Assembly (NCBI RefSeq): GCF_013978595.1
Contig: NZ_JACDTZ010000001.1
Coordinates: 1,116,001-1,180,000 of the forward strand
Reading direction: 5' to 3'
Origin: Corynebacterium haematomassiliense
Lineage (GTDB): Bacteria > Actinomycetota > Actinomycetes > Mycobacteriales > Mycobacteriaceae
DNA: 64,000 nt
Shown here: one piece after another, positions 42,262-51,142 of the stretch
How positions within the stretch are numbered: position 1 is the first letter of the stretch
How the letters are laid out: each line of letters opens with the position of its first letter
Position numbers and translations under genes: made by a program
The notes under the pieces: generated by a model
The model's database searches: none
Told to the model about the DNA's origin: nothing
What the model saw: the letters and a program-made list of their open reading frames with translations, nothing else

Positions 42262-42687
42262 TTGCCTGCTCAATTCACCCTTTTTCACGATGGTCAGTTT
42301 TGGTGCGGAGTCTACGAGACTTCCAGTAACAACCAACTCCGCGCCGTCCGAGTAGTTTTCGGCCCAGAGCCTAATAACGCCGAACTTTATGAGTGGCTGC
42401 TCGTCAATGGTTCTTCCCTAGTCAAACGGGCCCATCGTTCCGTACCTATACCTGGCGCTATTGAAGAGCCACAGCGAGGAAATCCCAAACGCCTGCAGCG
42501 GAAAGTCAATAAAGAGCAACGCAAGACCTCAGGGGTGTCCTCGAAAGCCCAAGAAGCAACAAAATTAAATTTTGAATTAGCTAACGCAAACAAAAAGAAA
42601 GCTTCTCGGATCGCTCGGCGCGAGAAAGCGCAACGGAAATTTCAGATCCGTGCCGCTAAAAAGAAGGCCAAACATAAAGGCAAGTAG
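42262..42687 (+). CDS. yjdF: YjdF family protein (DUF2992)
   Basis: 141 residues. N-terminal domain QFTLFHDGQFWCGVYE with a following VVFGPEPNNAELYEWL; the second half is the diagnostic basic tail NPKRLQRKVNKEQRKTSGVSSKAQEATKL followed by a Lys/Arg-rich helix. This matches Bacillus YjdF in order and length. Function unknown; its riboswitch suggests a response to toxic azaaromatic compounds. TTG start at 42262 with TGGAG upstream. Codon use is AT-richer than in core genes, pointing to transfer. The IS21 element ends 26 bases upstream of its -10 box. Confidence 0.88.
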   Translation: MPAQFTLFHDGQFWCGVYETSSNNQLRAVRVVFGPEPNNAELYEWLLVNGSSLVKRAHRSVPIPGAIEEPQRGNPKRLQRKVNKEQRKTSGVSSKAQEATKLNFELANANKKKASRIARREKAQRKFQIRAAKKKAKHKGK

Positions 42688-42895
42688 TCGAAGGCGTCAA
42701 AGCGAAGTTGCCATACAGCGAGAGCAAAGCTGTGTAGGCGTGAGTCAACTTATGCGCACGTACGCTCCCCGCTATATGCCTACAAGGACAAAGGGTGCCC
42801 CTAGCCTAGTGAGGGACGCGTCAACTCGGAAGATTTACATCGTTTGAGCTTGGCGTTTCCCTCCTTCCGAAGCCGTCGGATACGACTTCGGACCT

Positions 42896-43135
42896 ATGTA
42901 CTTCGACAACACCGCACACGCGCCGTTTTCAGAAATAGTGCCGTTCTACCAGTCAGGGCAGCTCGACGAAGGCTTTCTCGCCGGCCGGATGCCATACGAA
43001 ACAGGAGCGCAACTCGCACTACTCCTCGATGCGCTGGACCCTGCCCAAAACTGGCAGTACTACCTCAATGGTCAAAGCCCGAATGAGAAGCGAACACTCA
43101 TCGACGCCCTTGAACACACCCTCCAGGTGCACTGA
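42896..43135 (+). CDS. Small hypothetical protein, possibly 5'-truncated
   Basis: 79 residues from ATG 42896 (FDNTAHAPFSEIVPFYQSG, then GAQLALLLDALDPAQNWQYYLNG). The frame is open and protein-like for about 16 codons before the ATG without a start (PSEAVGYDFGP), so it may be the end of a longer lost gene. No family recognised. The rest of the 469-base stretch 42688-43156 holds no other recognisable gene, promoter or RNA; it looks like decayed island DNA next to the proB end. Confidence 0.4.
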   Translation: MYFDNTAHAPFSEIVPFYQSGQLDEGFLAGRMPYETGAQLALLLDALDPAQNWQYYLNGQSPNEKRTLIDALEHTLQVH

Positions 43136-43156
43136 AACTTCACTTACGGCTACCCC

Positions 43157-44272
43157 CTACAACCTGGAGGCGTAGTTGCTCAGGTAGTCGGCGTGGACGA
43201 CTGGGCGGCGTTGGTGTTCGGGCAGCTCGTCGGAGTGGCGGCCGCACATCGTGGCAAGCTCCGCGGCGTCGTACGCCACTTCCCCGCGACCAATAGCTTC
43301 GGAGTCCGGCCCAAGGATCTCCACAATGTCGCCTGCATGGAACTCGCCTTGGATCCCGGTAATCCCCACTGCGAGCAGGCTCGTGCCGCCGCGGGTCACG
43401 GCCTCGACGGCGCCCTTGTCCAAGCGCAGCACGCCCTCAGCGTCCGCTGCGTAGAGGGCCCAAAACTTCCAGGCGTTGAGTTTGCTCTCCGGACGAGTGT
43501 GGAACACGGTGCCCACCTGCGCGTTTTCGAGCGCGTCCTCGATCTTCTCCGTGGCGGTAAGCAGCACCGGCACGCCGCCGCGGGTGGCTAGGCGCGCGGC
43601 CGAGACCTTCGCCGCCATGCCGCCGGTGCCGAACACACCCCCGTCGCCGGCTTCGACGTCGGTGAGGTCGTTGCCGGAGCGGACTTCGTCGAGAAGCTTC
43701 GCCCCTGGATCGGACGGGTTTTTGTCGTAGAGGCCGTCCACATCCGACAGCAGCACCAGCGCATCCGCCGACACAAGGGTGGCCACGATGGCGGAGAGGC
43801 GGTCGTTGTCGCCGAAGCGCATCTCGGAGGTGGCCACCGTGTCGTTCTCGTTGACAATCGGCACCGCCCCCATCTGCCGCAGCCGGTCGATGGTGCGCTG
43901 CGCGTTGCGGGCGCGCTCGCGGGACCCGGCGTCGCTTTGTGTGAGCAGCACCTGGCCGATCGTGCGGCCGTAGCGCGCAAACGAGGCACCCCACACCTGC
44001 GCGAGGTGGATCTGCCCCACCGACGCGGCCGCCTGCTTGGTGGCCAGATCGCGCGGGCGTGCCTTCAGCCCCAGCGGCCCCATGCCCGCCGCGATGGCGC
44101 CCGAGGAAACCACGACCACTTCGGAACCGCGCACGATGCGGTGTTCAATAGCGTCCACGATGCGGTCGATCTTCGCCGGATCCAGCTCGCCTGCGGCATT
44201 GACCAGGGAACTCGTGCCTAGCTTGACCACAATGCGGCGGGCGGAGGCGATCGTTTGGCGAAGCGTTGTCAT
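43157..44272 (-). CDS. proB: Glutamate 5-kinase
   Basis: First, feedback-controlled step of proline synthesis: ATP-dependent phosphorylation of glutamate. It has 371 residues: an amino-acid-kinase domain ([56 protein letters not shown]) and a C-terminal PUA domain (about 285-371). It follows obgE by 36 bases in the rplU-rpmA-obgE-proB run. In C. glutamicum it is followed by unkdh and proA; here the island intervenes. Confidence 0.96.
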   Translation of the reverse strand: MTTLRQTIASARRIVVKLGTSSLVNAAGELDPAKIDRIVDAIEHRIVRGSEVVVVSSGAIAAGMGPLGLKARPRDLATKQAAASVGQIHLAQVWGASFARYGRTIGQVLLTQSDAGSRERARNAQRTIDRLRQMGAVPIVNENDTVATSEMRFGDNDRLSAIVATLVSADALVLLSDVDGLYDKNPSDPGAKLLDEVRSGNDLTDVEAGDGGVFGTGGMAAKVSAARLATRGGVPVLLTATEKIEDALENAQVGTVFHTRPESKLNAWKFWALYAADAEGVLRLDKGAVEAVTRGGTSLLAVGITGIQGEFHAGDIVEILGPDSEAIGRGEVAYDAAELATMCGRHSDELPEHQRRPVVHADYLSNYASRL

Positions 44273-44308
44273 ACGCGGAAAGTCTACGCCTGTGGCTAAC
44301 CCGCGGCC

Positions 44309-45814
44309 CTAGCCCTGCCAGCGCTCGCGGTCGGCTTCTTCGCCGGTGCCGTAGTCGTACTCGTCGATAAGCCCACGGCGGGCCTGCGACGCACGCTTGC
44401 GCTCCGCCGCGGAAGTGCGGTCCGTGCCGCCCAGGCGCGCGTCCTGGCCGCGGCCGGCAAGCGTCGGGTCGCCGCCGATGGACGGTTCCCAGTCGAACGA
44501 GATCTCGCCGATGGTCACCGTGTCGCCCTCGTGGGCGCCGGCCTTGCGAAGCATGTCTTCCACGCCTGCCTTGTTCAGGCGGTCCGACAGGTAGCCGACG
44601 GCCTCGTCGTTTTCGAAGTCCGTCTGGCGCACCCAACGCTCCACCTTCTCGCCGGTGACCAGCCACCCTTCCGGGTACATGGGGTCGCGCACGACCTCCA
44701 CGCCCCCATCGTCGTGGCGGCGGCCGATGAGTTTGGGGCGGATGACCTGTGGCTCGTCGATAGGCATCGTGCGCCGCTGCTTGCGAGTGCGTTTGACGAT
44801 GTCCCACAGCGCCCACTTCAGCTCGTCCAGGCCTTCGCGGGTGGCGGTGGAGATCATGTACACCGGCCAGCCGAACTTCTCCTCGATGTCCGCGCGCAGG
44901 AACTCAGCGAGCTCCTTCGCCTCCGGGATGTCCATCTTGTTCAGCACCACCAGACGGGGACGCTCGCGCAGGTCGCCAAGGCCGGAGTCCATGTCCAGGG
45001 CGTCGGCGTAGGTGTCCAGCTCATGCTCGAGGGCCTCGATGTCGGAGATCGGGTCGCGGCCCGGCTCCATCGTCGCCACATCAACGATGTGCGCGAGCAC
45101 CGCGGTGCGCTCAATGTGGCGCAGGAAATCCAGGCCGAGGCCTTTGCCTTCGCTCGCGCCCGGGATCAGGCCGGGCACATCCGCGATGGTGAACGTGTCG
45201 TGGCCGACGTTGACCACGCCCAGGTTCGGCGCAAGCGTGGTGAACGGGTAGTCCGCGATCTTCGGCTTCGCGGCAGAAACCACGGAAATGAGGGACGACT
45301 TGCCTGCCGACGGGAACCCGACCAGGCCCACATCCGCCATCGACTTCAGCTCCAGGATCAGGTCGTGCGCCTCCCCCGGCTCGCCTTTCAGCGCGAAACC
45401 GGGGGCTTTGCGCTTCGCCGTCGCCAAGGCGGCGTTGCCCAGGCCGCCGAAGCCGCCCTCGGCCGCGATGAAGCGGGTGCCCGGGACGGTGAGATCCGCG
45501 AGCACCTCGCCGTCCTCGCTGCGCACCACCGTGCCCACCGGCACCTCCAGCACGAGATCTTCGCCGCGGGCGCCGTTGCGCCAGTCGCCGGCGCCGTTCG
45601 CGCCGCGCTGCGACTTGATGTGCGGGCGGTACTGGAAGTCCAGCAGGGTGTGGACCTGGGTGGACACCTCAAGCACGATGTCGCCGCCGTGCCCGCCGTT
45701 GCCGCCGTCCGGGCCACCGAGCGGTTTGAACTTCTCGCGGTGGACGGACGCGCAGCCGTGGCCGCCGTCGCCTGCTTGCAGGTGCAGGGTTGCGCGATCA
45801 ACGAATTGGGCCAT
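44309..45814 (-). CDS. obgE: GTPase ObgE
   Basis: 501 residues: an N-terminal glycine-rich Obg fold (1-158, [33 protein letters not shown]), a G domain ([30 protein letters not shown]) and a C-terminal OCT domain (about 345-430), then an unstructured tail. It acts in 50S assembly and in linking growth to (p)ppGpp. The gene lies downstream of rpmA, as in most bacteria. Confidence 0.97.
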   Translation of the reverse strand: MAQFVDRATLHLQAGDGGHGCASVHREKFKPLGGPDGGNGGHGGDIVLEVSTQVHTLLDFQYRPHIKSQRGANGAGDWRNGARGEDLVLEVPVGTVVRSEDGEVLADLTVPGTRFIAAEGGFGGLGNAALATAKRKAPGFALKGEPGEAHDLILELKSMADVGLVGFPSAGKSSLISVVSAAKPKIADYPFTTLAPNLGVVNVGHDTFTIADVPGLIPGASEGKGLGLDFLRHIERTAVLAHIVDVATMEPGRDPISDIEALEHELDTYADALDMDSGLGDLRERPRLVVLNKMDIPEAKELAEFLRADIEEKFGWPVYMISTATREGLDELKWALWDIVKRTRKQRRTMPIDEPQVIRPKLIGRRHDDGGVEVVRDPMYPEGWLVTGEKVERWVRQTDFENDEAVGYLSDRLNKAGVEDMLRKAGAHEGDTVTIGEISFDWEPSIGGDPTLAGRGQDARLGGTDRTSAAERKRASQARRGLIDEYDYGTGEEADRERWQG

Positions 45815-45906
45815 GGTGGGTTTTCCCGCCTTTCTTTAGGACACGGACGATGATATGCAAAAAGCGCCGTCGGCCCGAATGGACCGGCGGCGCCTACGCT
45901 TCGCGG

Positions 45907-46251
45907 TTACGCGGTGGCGGTTGCCTCTTCGGCGGTGCCTTCGTCGACAACGCCTGCTGCCTCGGCCTGCTCGAGGACCTCGGAAGCGACGCCCTGGCCG
46001 TCGGCCGGGACGATGTTGACGATGCGGCGCTTACGCTTGATGCCGAACTGGACGGAGCCTGCGGTCAGTGCGAACAGCGTGTCGTCGCCACCGCGGCCGA
46101 CGTTGTCGCCCGGGTGGAACTTGGTGCCGCGCTGACGGACGAGGATCTCGCCGGCCTTGACCTGCTGGCCACCGAAGCGCTTCACACCGAGGCGCTTGGA
46201 CTCAGAGTCACGACCGTTCGAGGAGCTGGATGCACCCTTCTTGTGTGCCAT
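45907..46251 (-). CDS. rpmA: 50S ribosomal protein L27
   Basis: Begins [29 protein letters not shown], so the N-terminal tail reaching the peptidyl transferase centre is present without the cleaved Firmicutes leader. Conserved [26 protein letters not shown] follows. At 114 residues it is about 28 longer than usual, owing to an Ala/Glu-rich C-terminal extension. Co-transcribed with rplU. Confidence 0.96.
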   Translation of the reverse strand: MAHKKGASSSSNGRDSESKRLGVKRFGGQQVKAGEILVRQRGTKFHPGDNVGRGGDDTLFALTAGSVQFGIKRKRRIVNIVPADGQGVASEVLEQAEAAGVVDEGTAEEATATA

Positions 46252-46272
46252 TGTTCAAATTCTCCTATGTGT

Positions 46273-46578
46273 TTACTTGATGCCGGTGATCTTGACGGTG
46301 GTCTGCTGCTGGCGGTGGCCCTGGCGAACCTTGTAGCCGGTCTTGTTCTTGTACTTCAGAATGTCGACCTTCTTGCCCTTGCCGTGCTCGACGATCTCTG
46401 CGGTCACGTTGACCTTGGACAGTGCGTCTGCGCCGGAGGTGACGTCTGCGCCATCTACGAGAAGGATCGGGGTGAGTTCGACCTTGTCGCCTGCTTCACC
46501 CTCAAGCTTCTCGACCTTGACGAGGTCGCCCTCGGCAACCTTGTACTGCTTGCCGCCGGTCTTGACGATCGCGTACAT
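46273..46578 (-). CDS. rplU: 50S ribosomal protein L21
   Basis: 101 residues, typical length: [30 protein letters not shown] and a C-terminal [23 protein letters not shown]. It binds 23S rRNA near L20. First gene of the rplU-rpmA-obgE-proB unit, behind its own promoter and a leader stem. Confidence 0.97.
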   Translation of the reverse strand: MYAIVKTGGKQYKVAEGDLVKVEKLEGEAGDKVELTPILLVDGADVTSGADALSKVNVTAEIVEHGKGKKVDILKYKNKTGYKVRQGHRQQQTTVKITGIK

Positions 46579-46648
46579 AGAGGGTTACCCCTTATCTCTA
46601 CTCGCCCGCCCCCTGCATGCTCGGAGGCGGAAATGGAACAGTTTGAGC

Positions 46649-46757
46649 GTTTCGGGGCCGATGGTGAGCCTGCCGTGCCCGCATGCGTAGGCAACGAGGC
46701 GGCACGCCCCGAAACAGCGACTCGGCAAGACTACACCGGCACCTTGCGCTTTACCAA
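46649..46757 (-). promoter_or_regulatory. Promoter and leader stem of rplU-rpmA
   Basis: Read on the minus strand: -35 TTGGTA (46757-46752), 18-base spacer, -10 TAGTCT (46733-46728), start near 46721. The transcript then begins almost at once with GTTTCGGGGC (46715-46706), which pairs perfectly over 10 bp with GCCCCGAAAC (46658-46649). This encloses a 47-nt inner part with a TGCCG/CGGCA pairing. The closed domain ends 70 nt before the rplU start. A ribosomal-protein autoregulatory leader is likely. Confidence 0.55.
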
Positions 46758-46763
46758 ACCGCG

Positions 46764-49505
46764 TTAGCTGCTGCGGCGTGTGGCGCGCCTGCGTCCGCGC
46801 CGCGGAGAAGCCTTTGCTTCTCGACGGCGCTCCGCCTGCCCCTCTTCCTTCTTCGGCCTTTCCTTCTCGGCCGCGCGGGCGTTGGCGGCTGCGGCGGACG
46901 TGGCGTTGGACTTGCGCACCGCGCGGCGGCGGCCCCGGCGGCCCGCCGCCGGCTTCTCCTTTTCTGCCGGCTCAACCTTCTTGGCATCCGAGTCGGCTGC
47001 TGCTGCGGTGGTCTCCTCGGCGGCATCCGGGTAGTCCTCGCGGCGCGGGCGGTGATCCGAACGGGAGTTGCCGCGGGTGCGGCGCTTGCGGCGCGGCGAG
47101 TTGTCGAACTCGTCCACCGCCTCCTCGAAGCTCTGCTGCGGGGTGTCCTGCGTGTCCGCCGGGCGCTCGTCGCGCTGCTCCTGCGCGTCCATTTGGTCCG
47201 TCCGGTCCGTCTGGGGGCCGCGCCCACGGTTGCCTCCGCGGCGGCCGCGGCGGCGCGAGGAACGGCGGCGCGGCTCGGAGCTGTCGTTGTCGACGTCGGA
47301 ATCCGCAGCGTCAGCGGAGTCGCTGTCGTCGCTGAAGATCGAGTTGAGCAGGTTGTCCATCTCGTCTTCGTTGAGTTGCTTGCGCTTGGAGCGGCGCGAA
47401 CCGCGCGACGGCTGCTCGTCGCGGCCCGAGTCTCGCCCGGTGTCGTGCTCCGCCTCGGCGGGCTTGTTGCGGCCGCGGGAGGAGCGGTGCTCGTCGTCAC
47501 GCGAACGGCGCTTGGAGCGTTCTTCGCGCCCGCGCTCGGAGTAGGGGTCGTGCTCGACGGGGTCGTCGGAGACGATGATGCCGCGGCCGCCGCAGCACTC
47601 GCACTCGGTGGAGAAGGTCTCCAGCAGGCCGTTGCCCAGGCGCTTGCGTGTCATCTGCACCAGGCCCAGGGAGGTGACCTCGGAGACCTGGTGGCGGGTG
47701 CGGTCGCGGCCGAGCGCCTCGTTCAGGCGGCGCAGCACGAGCTCCTGGTTTTCGGGCAGGATCATGTCGATGAAGTCGATGATGATCATGCCGCCGATGT
47801 CGCGCAGGCGGATCTGGCGCACGATCTCCTCGGCGGCCTCCAGGTTGTTGGAGGTGACCGTCTCCTCCAGCGAGCCGCCGGAGCCGGTGAATTTGCCGGT
47901 GTTGACGTCGATGACGGTCATGGCTTCGGTGCGGTCGATAACCAGGGTGCCGCCGGACGGCAGCCACACGGTGCGCGACAGCGCCTTCTGCAGCTGCTCG
48001 TCGATGCGGTGGACCTCGAAGGCGTCCTTGCCGTCGTGCTTCGAGCGGTCGAACTTCTCCAGGCGGTCCAGCAGGTCCGGGGCGACGGACTGCACGTAGG
48101 CGTGGACGGTGTTCCACGGCTTGCGCCCGTCGACGATGAGCGACGTAAAGTCCTCGTTGAACAGGTCGCGCACGACCTTGACCAGGATGTTCGGCTCCTC
48201 GTAGAGGGTGACCGGCTTCGCGCCCTTGGAGCTTTTCTCCTTTTCCGCCTGGTTCTGGATGGCGGTCCACTGGTTGTGCAGGCGATTCACGTCAGCCGCG
48301 ATGGCCTCTTCCGGCACGTTCTCGGCTGCAGTGCGGATGATCGCCCCGCCCTTGCCGGGCACGACGTTGTTCAGGATCTCCTTCAGGCGCTTGCGCTCCG
48401 GCGCCGGCAGTTTGCGGGAGATGCCCGCGCTGCGGCCGCCCGGCACGTACACCAGGTAGCGGCCGGCCAGCGAGATCTGGGTGGTCAGGCGCGCGCCCTT
48501 GTGGCCGACTGGGTCCTTGGTCACCTGCACCAGCACCTGGTCGCCGGATTTCAGCGCCTGCTCGATGCGGCGCGAACGCCCGCCCAGCCCGGCGGATTTC
48601 CAGTCCACCTCGGAGGCGTAGAGCACGCCGTTGCGGCCCTGCCCAATGTCGATGAACGCGGCCTCCATGCTGGACAGCACGTTCTGCACGCGACCGAGGT
48701 AGATGTTGCCGATCATGGAGGACTGGCTTTCGGCGGTGACAAAGTGCTCCACCAGCAGCCCGTCCTCGAGCACGCCGACCTGGGTGATCTTGCCGTGGCC
48801 GTCGTGGCGGTCGCGCTCGCGCACCACCATGTGACGCTCCACGGACTCGCGGCGCGCCAAAAACTCCGCCTGGCTGACAATGCGGGAGCGTTTGCGCTGC
48901 TCCTCACGCTTCTCGGTGCGGCGGCGGCGCTGCGCCTCTAGGCGCGAGGAGCCCTTGATCGCCTTCGGCTCTTCGATGACTTCGGGCTCTTGCTTATCGA
49001 CGTCCTCCGGCGAAGCCTCGTCGTCAGGCTTGGGCTCCTTCTCCTCGCTCGGGGCAGCCTGGCGGGTGGCGCGGCGGCGCTTGCGCTCCGGGGCCTTGAA
49101 GACGGGTGCGCGGTTGGTGGTCTCCTCCGGCACGGGGGTGATCTCCGGCTCAACGTCGGTCAGCGGGCCCTCGCGCAGGTCCGCCTCGACCTTTTCCTCG
49201 ATCTGGTGGATCTCGTTTTCCACGTCCTTGCGCACGCGCTGGCGGATCTTCTCATCCGCGGCATCGTCGGTGGTCTCGTCGTCGGTGGTGTCGGTGGCGG
49301 CGGCGTTCGCGAGGGCGTCGAGAAGCTGCTCGCTCTCAGCGCGCGTCAGCGTGGACTGCGCAACCTTGACCACGCCGAGCTCCGACAGCGCGACGACGAG
49401 CTCTTTCGACGGCACGCCGAGGGCCTTCGCCAGGGCGAACACGCGGGTTTTCTCCGCCAGCTGGGAGCGGTCGAACTCGGCGTAAATGTTTTTGTGACCA
49501 GCCAA
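46764..49505 (-). CDS. rne: Ribonuclease E/G
   Basis: 913 residues. Main endoribonuclease for mRNA decay and rRNA processing. The long N-terminal extension starts with an IF2-N-like segment (NIYAEFDRSQLAEKTRVFALAKALGVPSKEL) and is acidic and disordered to about 230. The catalytic part follows: S1 domain (MIGNIYLGRVQNVLSSMEAAFIDIGQGRNGVLYASEV, about 263-300), DNase I-like region with FIDMI and the Zn-link CECCGGRGI (about 635). A basic, Arg-rich disordered tail ends the chain. The TTG at 49505 with GGAGAG upstream is used. The 172 bases upstream hold the promoter region without a clear structure. Confidence 0.95.
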   Translation of the reverse strand: MAGHKNIYAEFDRSQLAEKTRVFALAKALGVPSKELVVALSELGVVKVAQSTLTRAESEQLLDALANAAATDTTDDETTDDAADEKIRQRVRKDVENEIHQIEEKVEADLREGPLTDVEPEITPVPEETTNRAPVFKAPERKRRRATRQAAPSEEKEPKPDDEASPEDVDKQEPEVIEEPKAIKGSSRLEAQRRRRTEKREEQRKRSRIVSQAEFLARRESVERHMVVRERDRHDGHGKITQVGVLEDGLLVEHFVTAESQSSMIGNIYLGRVQNVLSSMEAAFIDIGQGRNGVLYASEVDWKSAGLGGRSRRIEQALKSGDQVLVQVTKDPVGHKGARLTTQISLAGRYLVYVPGGRSAGISRKLPAPERKRLKEILNNVVPGKGGAIIRTAAENVPEEAIAADVNRLHNQWTAIQNQAEKEKSSKGAKPVTLYEEPNILVKVVRDLFNEDFTSLIVDGRKPWNTVHAYVQSVAPDLLDRLEKFDRSKHDGKDAFEVHRIDEQLQKALSRTVWLPSGGTLVIDRTEAMTVIDVNTGKFTGSGGSLEETVTSNNLEAAEEIVRQIRLRDIGGMIIIDFIDMILPENQELVLRRLNEALGRDRTRHQVSEVTSLGLVQMTRKRLGNGLLETFSTECECCGGRGIIVSDDPVEHDPYSERGREERSKRRSRDDEHRSSRGRNKPAEAEHDTGRDSGRDEQPSRGSRRSKRKQLNEDEMDNLLNSIFSDDSDSADAADSDVDNDSSEPRRRSSRRRGRRGGNRGRGPQTDRTDQMDAQEQRDERPADTQDTPQQSFEEAVDEFDNSPRRKRRTRGNSRSDHRPRREDYPDAAEETTAAAADSDAKKVEPAEKEKPAAGRRGRRRAVRKSNATSAAAANARAAEKERPKKEEGQAERRREAKASPRRGRRRATRRSS

Positions 49506-49677
49506 TGTGCGTCACTCTCCAATTTTGCTCAGCCGCAACCCGCCGGGGTGGGCCGGGCGCTGGCAAAACGGTGCCGAAGCGGCCGCGCGGCGAACCCCAC
49601 GGTGCGGTACATGTGAAAGTTTCCTAGCGTCGCGTCGCGGCGCTTGCGCTCCCCATTGTGGCACAGCGGGGCAGTGT

Positions 49678-50241
49678 TTACTTCTCGGCCAGTCGCAGAA
49701 GGTCGGCCACCGCGGCCACGGGGGCGTTCTCGTGGGATTCAGTCAGTGCGGTGCCCACCACGATCTGCAGCACACGCGCGGCGTTGAAATCCACGCCGGC
49801 GCGCTGCAGCAGCTGGGAGATGAGCTCCTTCAGTTCGCTGAGGGTGCGGCCGACAAAGTCGCCGACCTCGCCGGTTTCGCGCTGCGCCTCCACAAACGCT
49901 GAGATCACGGCGCGCGCCCGCTCCGGCTGGCCGCACGTCACCACCGCGACGGCCGCCTCCGCCAGGTTCACAGGGTCTGTCAACGCCTCACCCTCGGCGG
50001 TTGCGCGTTCGAACGCGTCACGGCGGCCCTGCTCCAGCCGTTCGAAGCAGGTAGCCACAAGTTTGTCGCGCGTGGAGTAGTAGTAGCCGATGGATCCCAC
50101 CGGCACCGACGCCGCCGCAGCGACCTGGCGGTGCGTCACCCCTTTGAGTCCCTCCGAAAGCAGCAGACCGATCGCCGCATCCAGGATCGCAGAGCGCTTC
50201 TCCACCGCTCGTGCCTGTTCGCTGCGAGATGCCACCACCAT
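49678..50241 (-). CDS. TetR-family transcriptional regulator
   Basis: 187 residues. The N-terminal helix-turn-helix reads RSAILDAAIGLLLSEGLKGVTHRQVAAAASVPVGSIGYYYSTRDKLV, close to the TetR consensus. The C-terminal ligand domain is not assignable. Start ATG 50241; the AAAGGGAG site lies so close that GTG at 50238 or 50235 may be the real start. It stands alone between rne and the ndk terminator, so its target is not evident from context. Confidence 0.85.
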   Translation of the reverse strand: MVVASRSEQARAVEKRSAILDAAIGLLLSEGLKGVTHRQVAAAASVPVGSIGYYYSTRDKLVATCFERLEQGRRDAFERATAEGEALTDPVNLAEAAVAVVTCGQPERARAVISAFVEAQRETGEVGDFVGRTLSELKELISQLLQRAGVDFNAARVLQIVVGTALTESHENAPVAAVADLLRLAEK

Positions 50242-50328
50242 CTCCCTTTCTCACTATGCGGATTACATGCGACTCTATTTATACAACAATTGATCCCGCG
50301 TGATTTTAATTCCCCCCGCCCAAGGCGT

Positions 50329-50361
50329 GAAAAACACCGCAGCCGGGTGGCTGCGGTGTTG
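50329..50361 (-). terminator. Terminator of ndk
   Basis: A 12-bp perfect stem (AACACCGCAGCC / GGCTGCGGTGTT, 50333-50360) with a 4-base loop, followed on the minus strand by TTTTT. Classic Rho-independent signal 12 bases after the ndk stop. Confidence 0.93.
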
Positions 50362-50372
50362 GCTACGTGCAC

Positions 50373-50783
50373 TTAGAGGTTCGGGAACCAAATGCCGATC
50401 TCGCGCTCGGCGGACTCCGGCGAGTCGGAACCGTGGACGACGTTCTCCGCCACGGACAGCGCGAAGTCGCCGCGGATGGTGCCCGGGGTGGCCTTGGCAA
50501 CCGGGTCGGTGCCGCCGGCCAGCTGGCGCCACGCCTCGATGGCGCGCTCGCCCTCGACGATGCCGGCGACCAGCGGAGCGGAGGTGATGAAGTCCACCAA
50601 CTCGCCGAAGAACGGCTTGTCCTTGTGCTCTGCGTAGTGCTTCTCAGCGGTCTCGCGGTCTGCGGTGCGCAGGTCCAGCTCCACCAGCTTCAGGCCCTTG
50701 CGCTCGATGCGGGAGATGATGTCGCCGACGTGGCCGTTTGCAACACCGTCGGGCTTGATCAGGATCAGAGTACGTTCAGTCAT
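50373..50783 (-). CDS. ndk: Nucleoside diphosphate kinase
   Basis: 136 residues, standard length. [30 protein letters not shown] at the N-terminus and [20 protein letters not shown] with the phospho-accepting His at the C-terminus. It balances NTP and dNTP pools. Followed by a strong terminator; the small membrane protein gene lies just upstream. Confidence 0.97.
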   Translation of the reverse strand: MTERTLILIKPDGVANGHVGDIISRIERKGLKLVELDLRTADRETAEKHYAEHKDKPFFGELVDFITSAPLVAGIVEGERAIEAWRQLAGGTDPVAKATPGTIRGDFALSVAENVVHGSDSPESAEREIGIWFPNL

Positions 50784-50811
50784 AGCCCAAAATCTTACCC
50801 CAAAGTCGTAT

Positions 50812-51117
50812 TTACGCCTCGCGCACGATGCGCGCCGCGTCTTCCGGCGTGGTGTTGCGGAACCACAGCTGCACCTGCTGCACCGCTAGCTGGAAGTTGC
50901 CCTCCGCCTTCATGCGGTTGACGGTGGCGCGCTGCTCGTCGTCAAGCTCGGGCGCAATCTCCTCGCGGCGCGTGTATTGCTCGTAAAACCCGAGCACCAA
51001 AAACAGCCCGGCGGCGATGATCGCCGCGGTGCCCACCCACCCGGGCAGGGTGGTGTAGACGGCCACCACCGCGACGATGGAGAACACGGCGGCCAGGGCG
51101 AAACTCACGATGCGCAT
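50812..51117 (-). CDS. Small membrane protein upstream of ndk, unknown function
   Basis: 101 residues from ATG 51117 (an in-frame ATG at 51144 overlaps the divergent ligase gene). Two hydrophobic helices ([21 protein letters not shown] and [20 protein letters not shown]) are followed by a charged cytoplasmic domain ([30 protein letters not shown], then EDAARIVRE). Located 28 bases before ndk on the same strand. No named family recognised. Confidence 0.7.
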   Translation of the reverse strand: MRIVSFALAAVFSIVAVVAVYTTLPGWVGTAAIIAAGLFLVLGFYEQYTRREEIAPELDDEQRATVNRMKAEGNFQLAVQQVQLWFRNTTPEDAARIVREA

Positions 51118-51142
51118 GGGCCATACCGTAGCCTTGATGCCC

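Noticed and set aside
46683..48941. 752-codon plus-strand open frame opposite rne
   Set aside because: RNase E/G is unmistakable on the minus strand; the plus reading is low-complexity.
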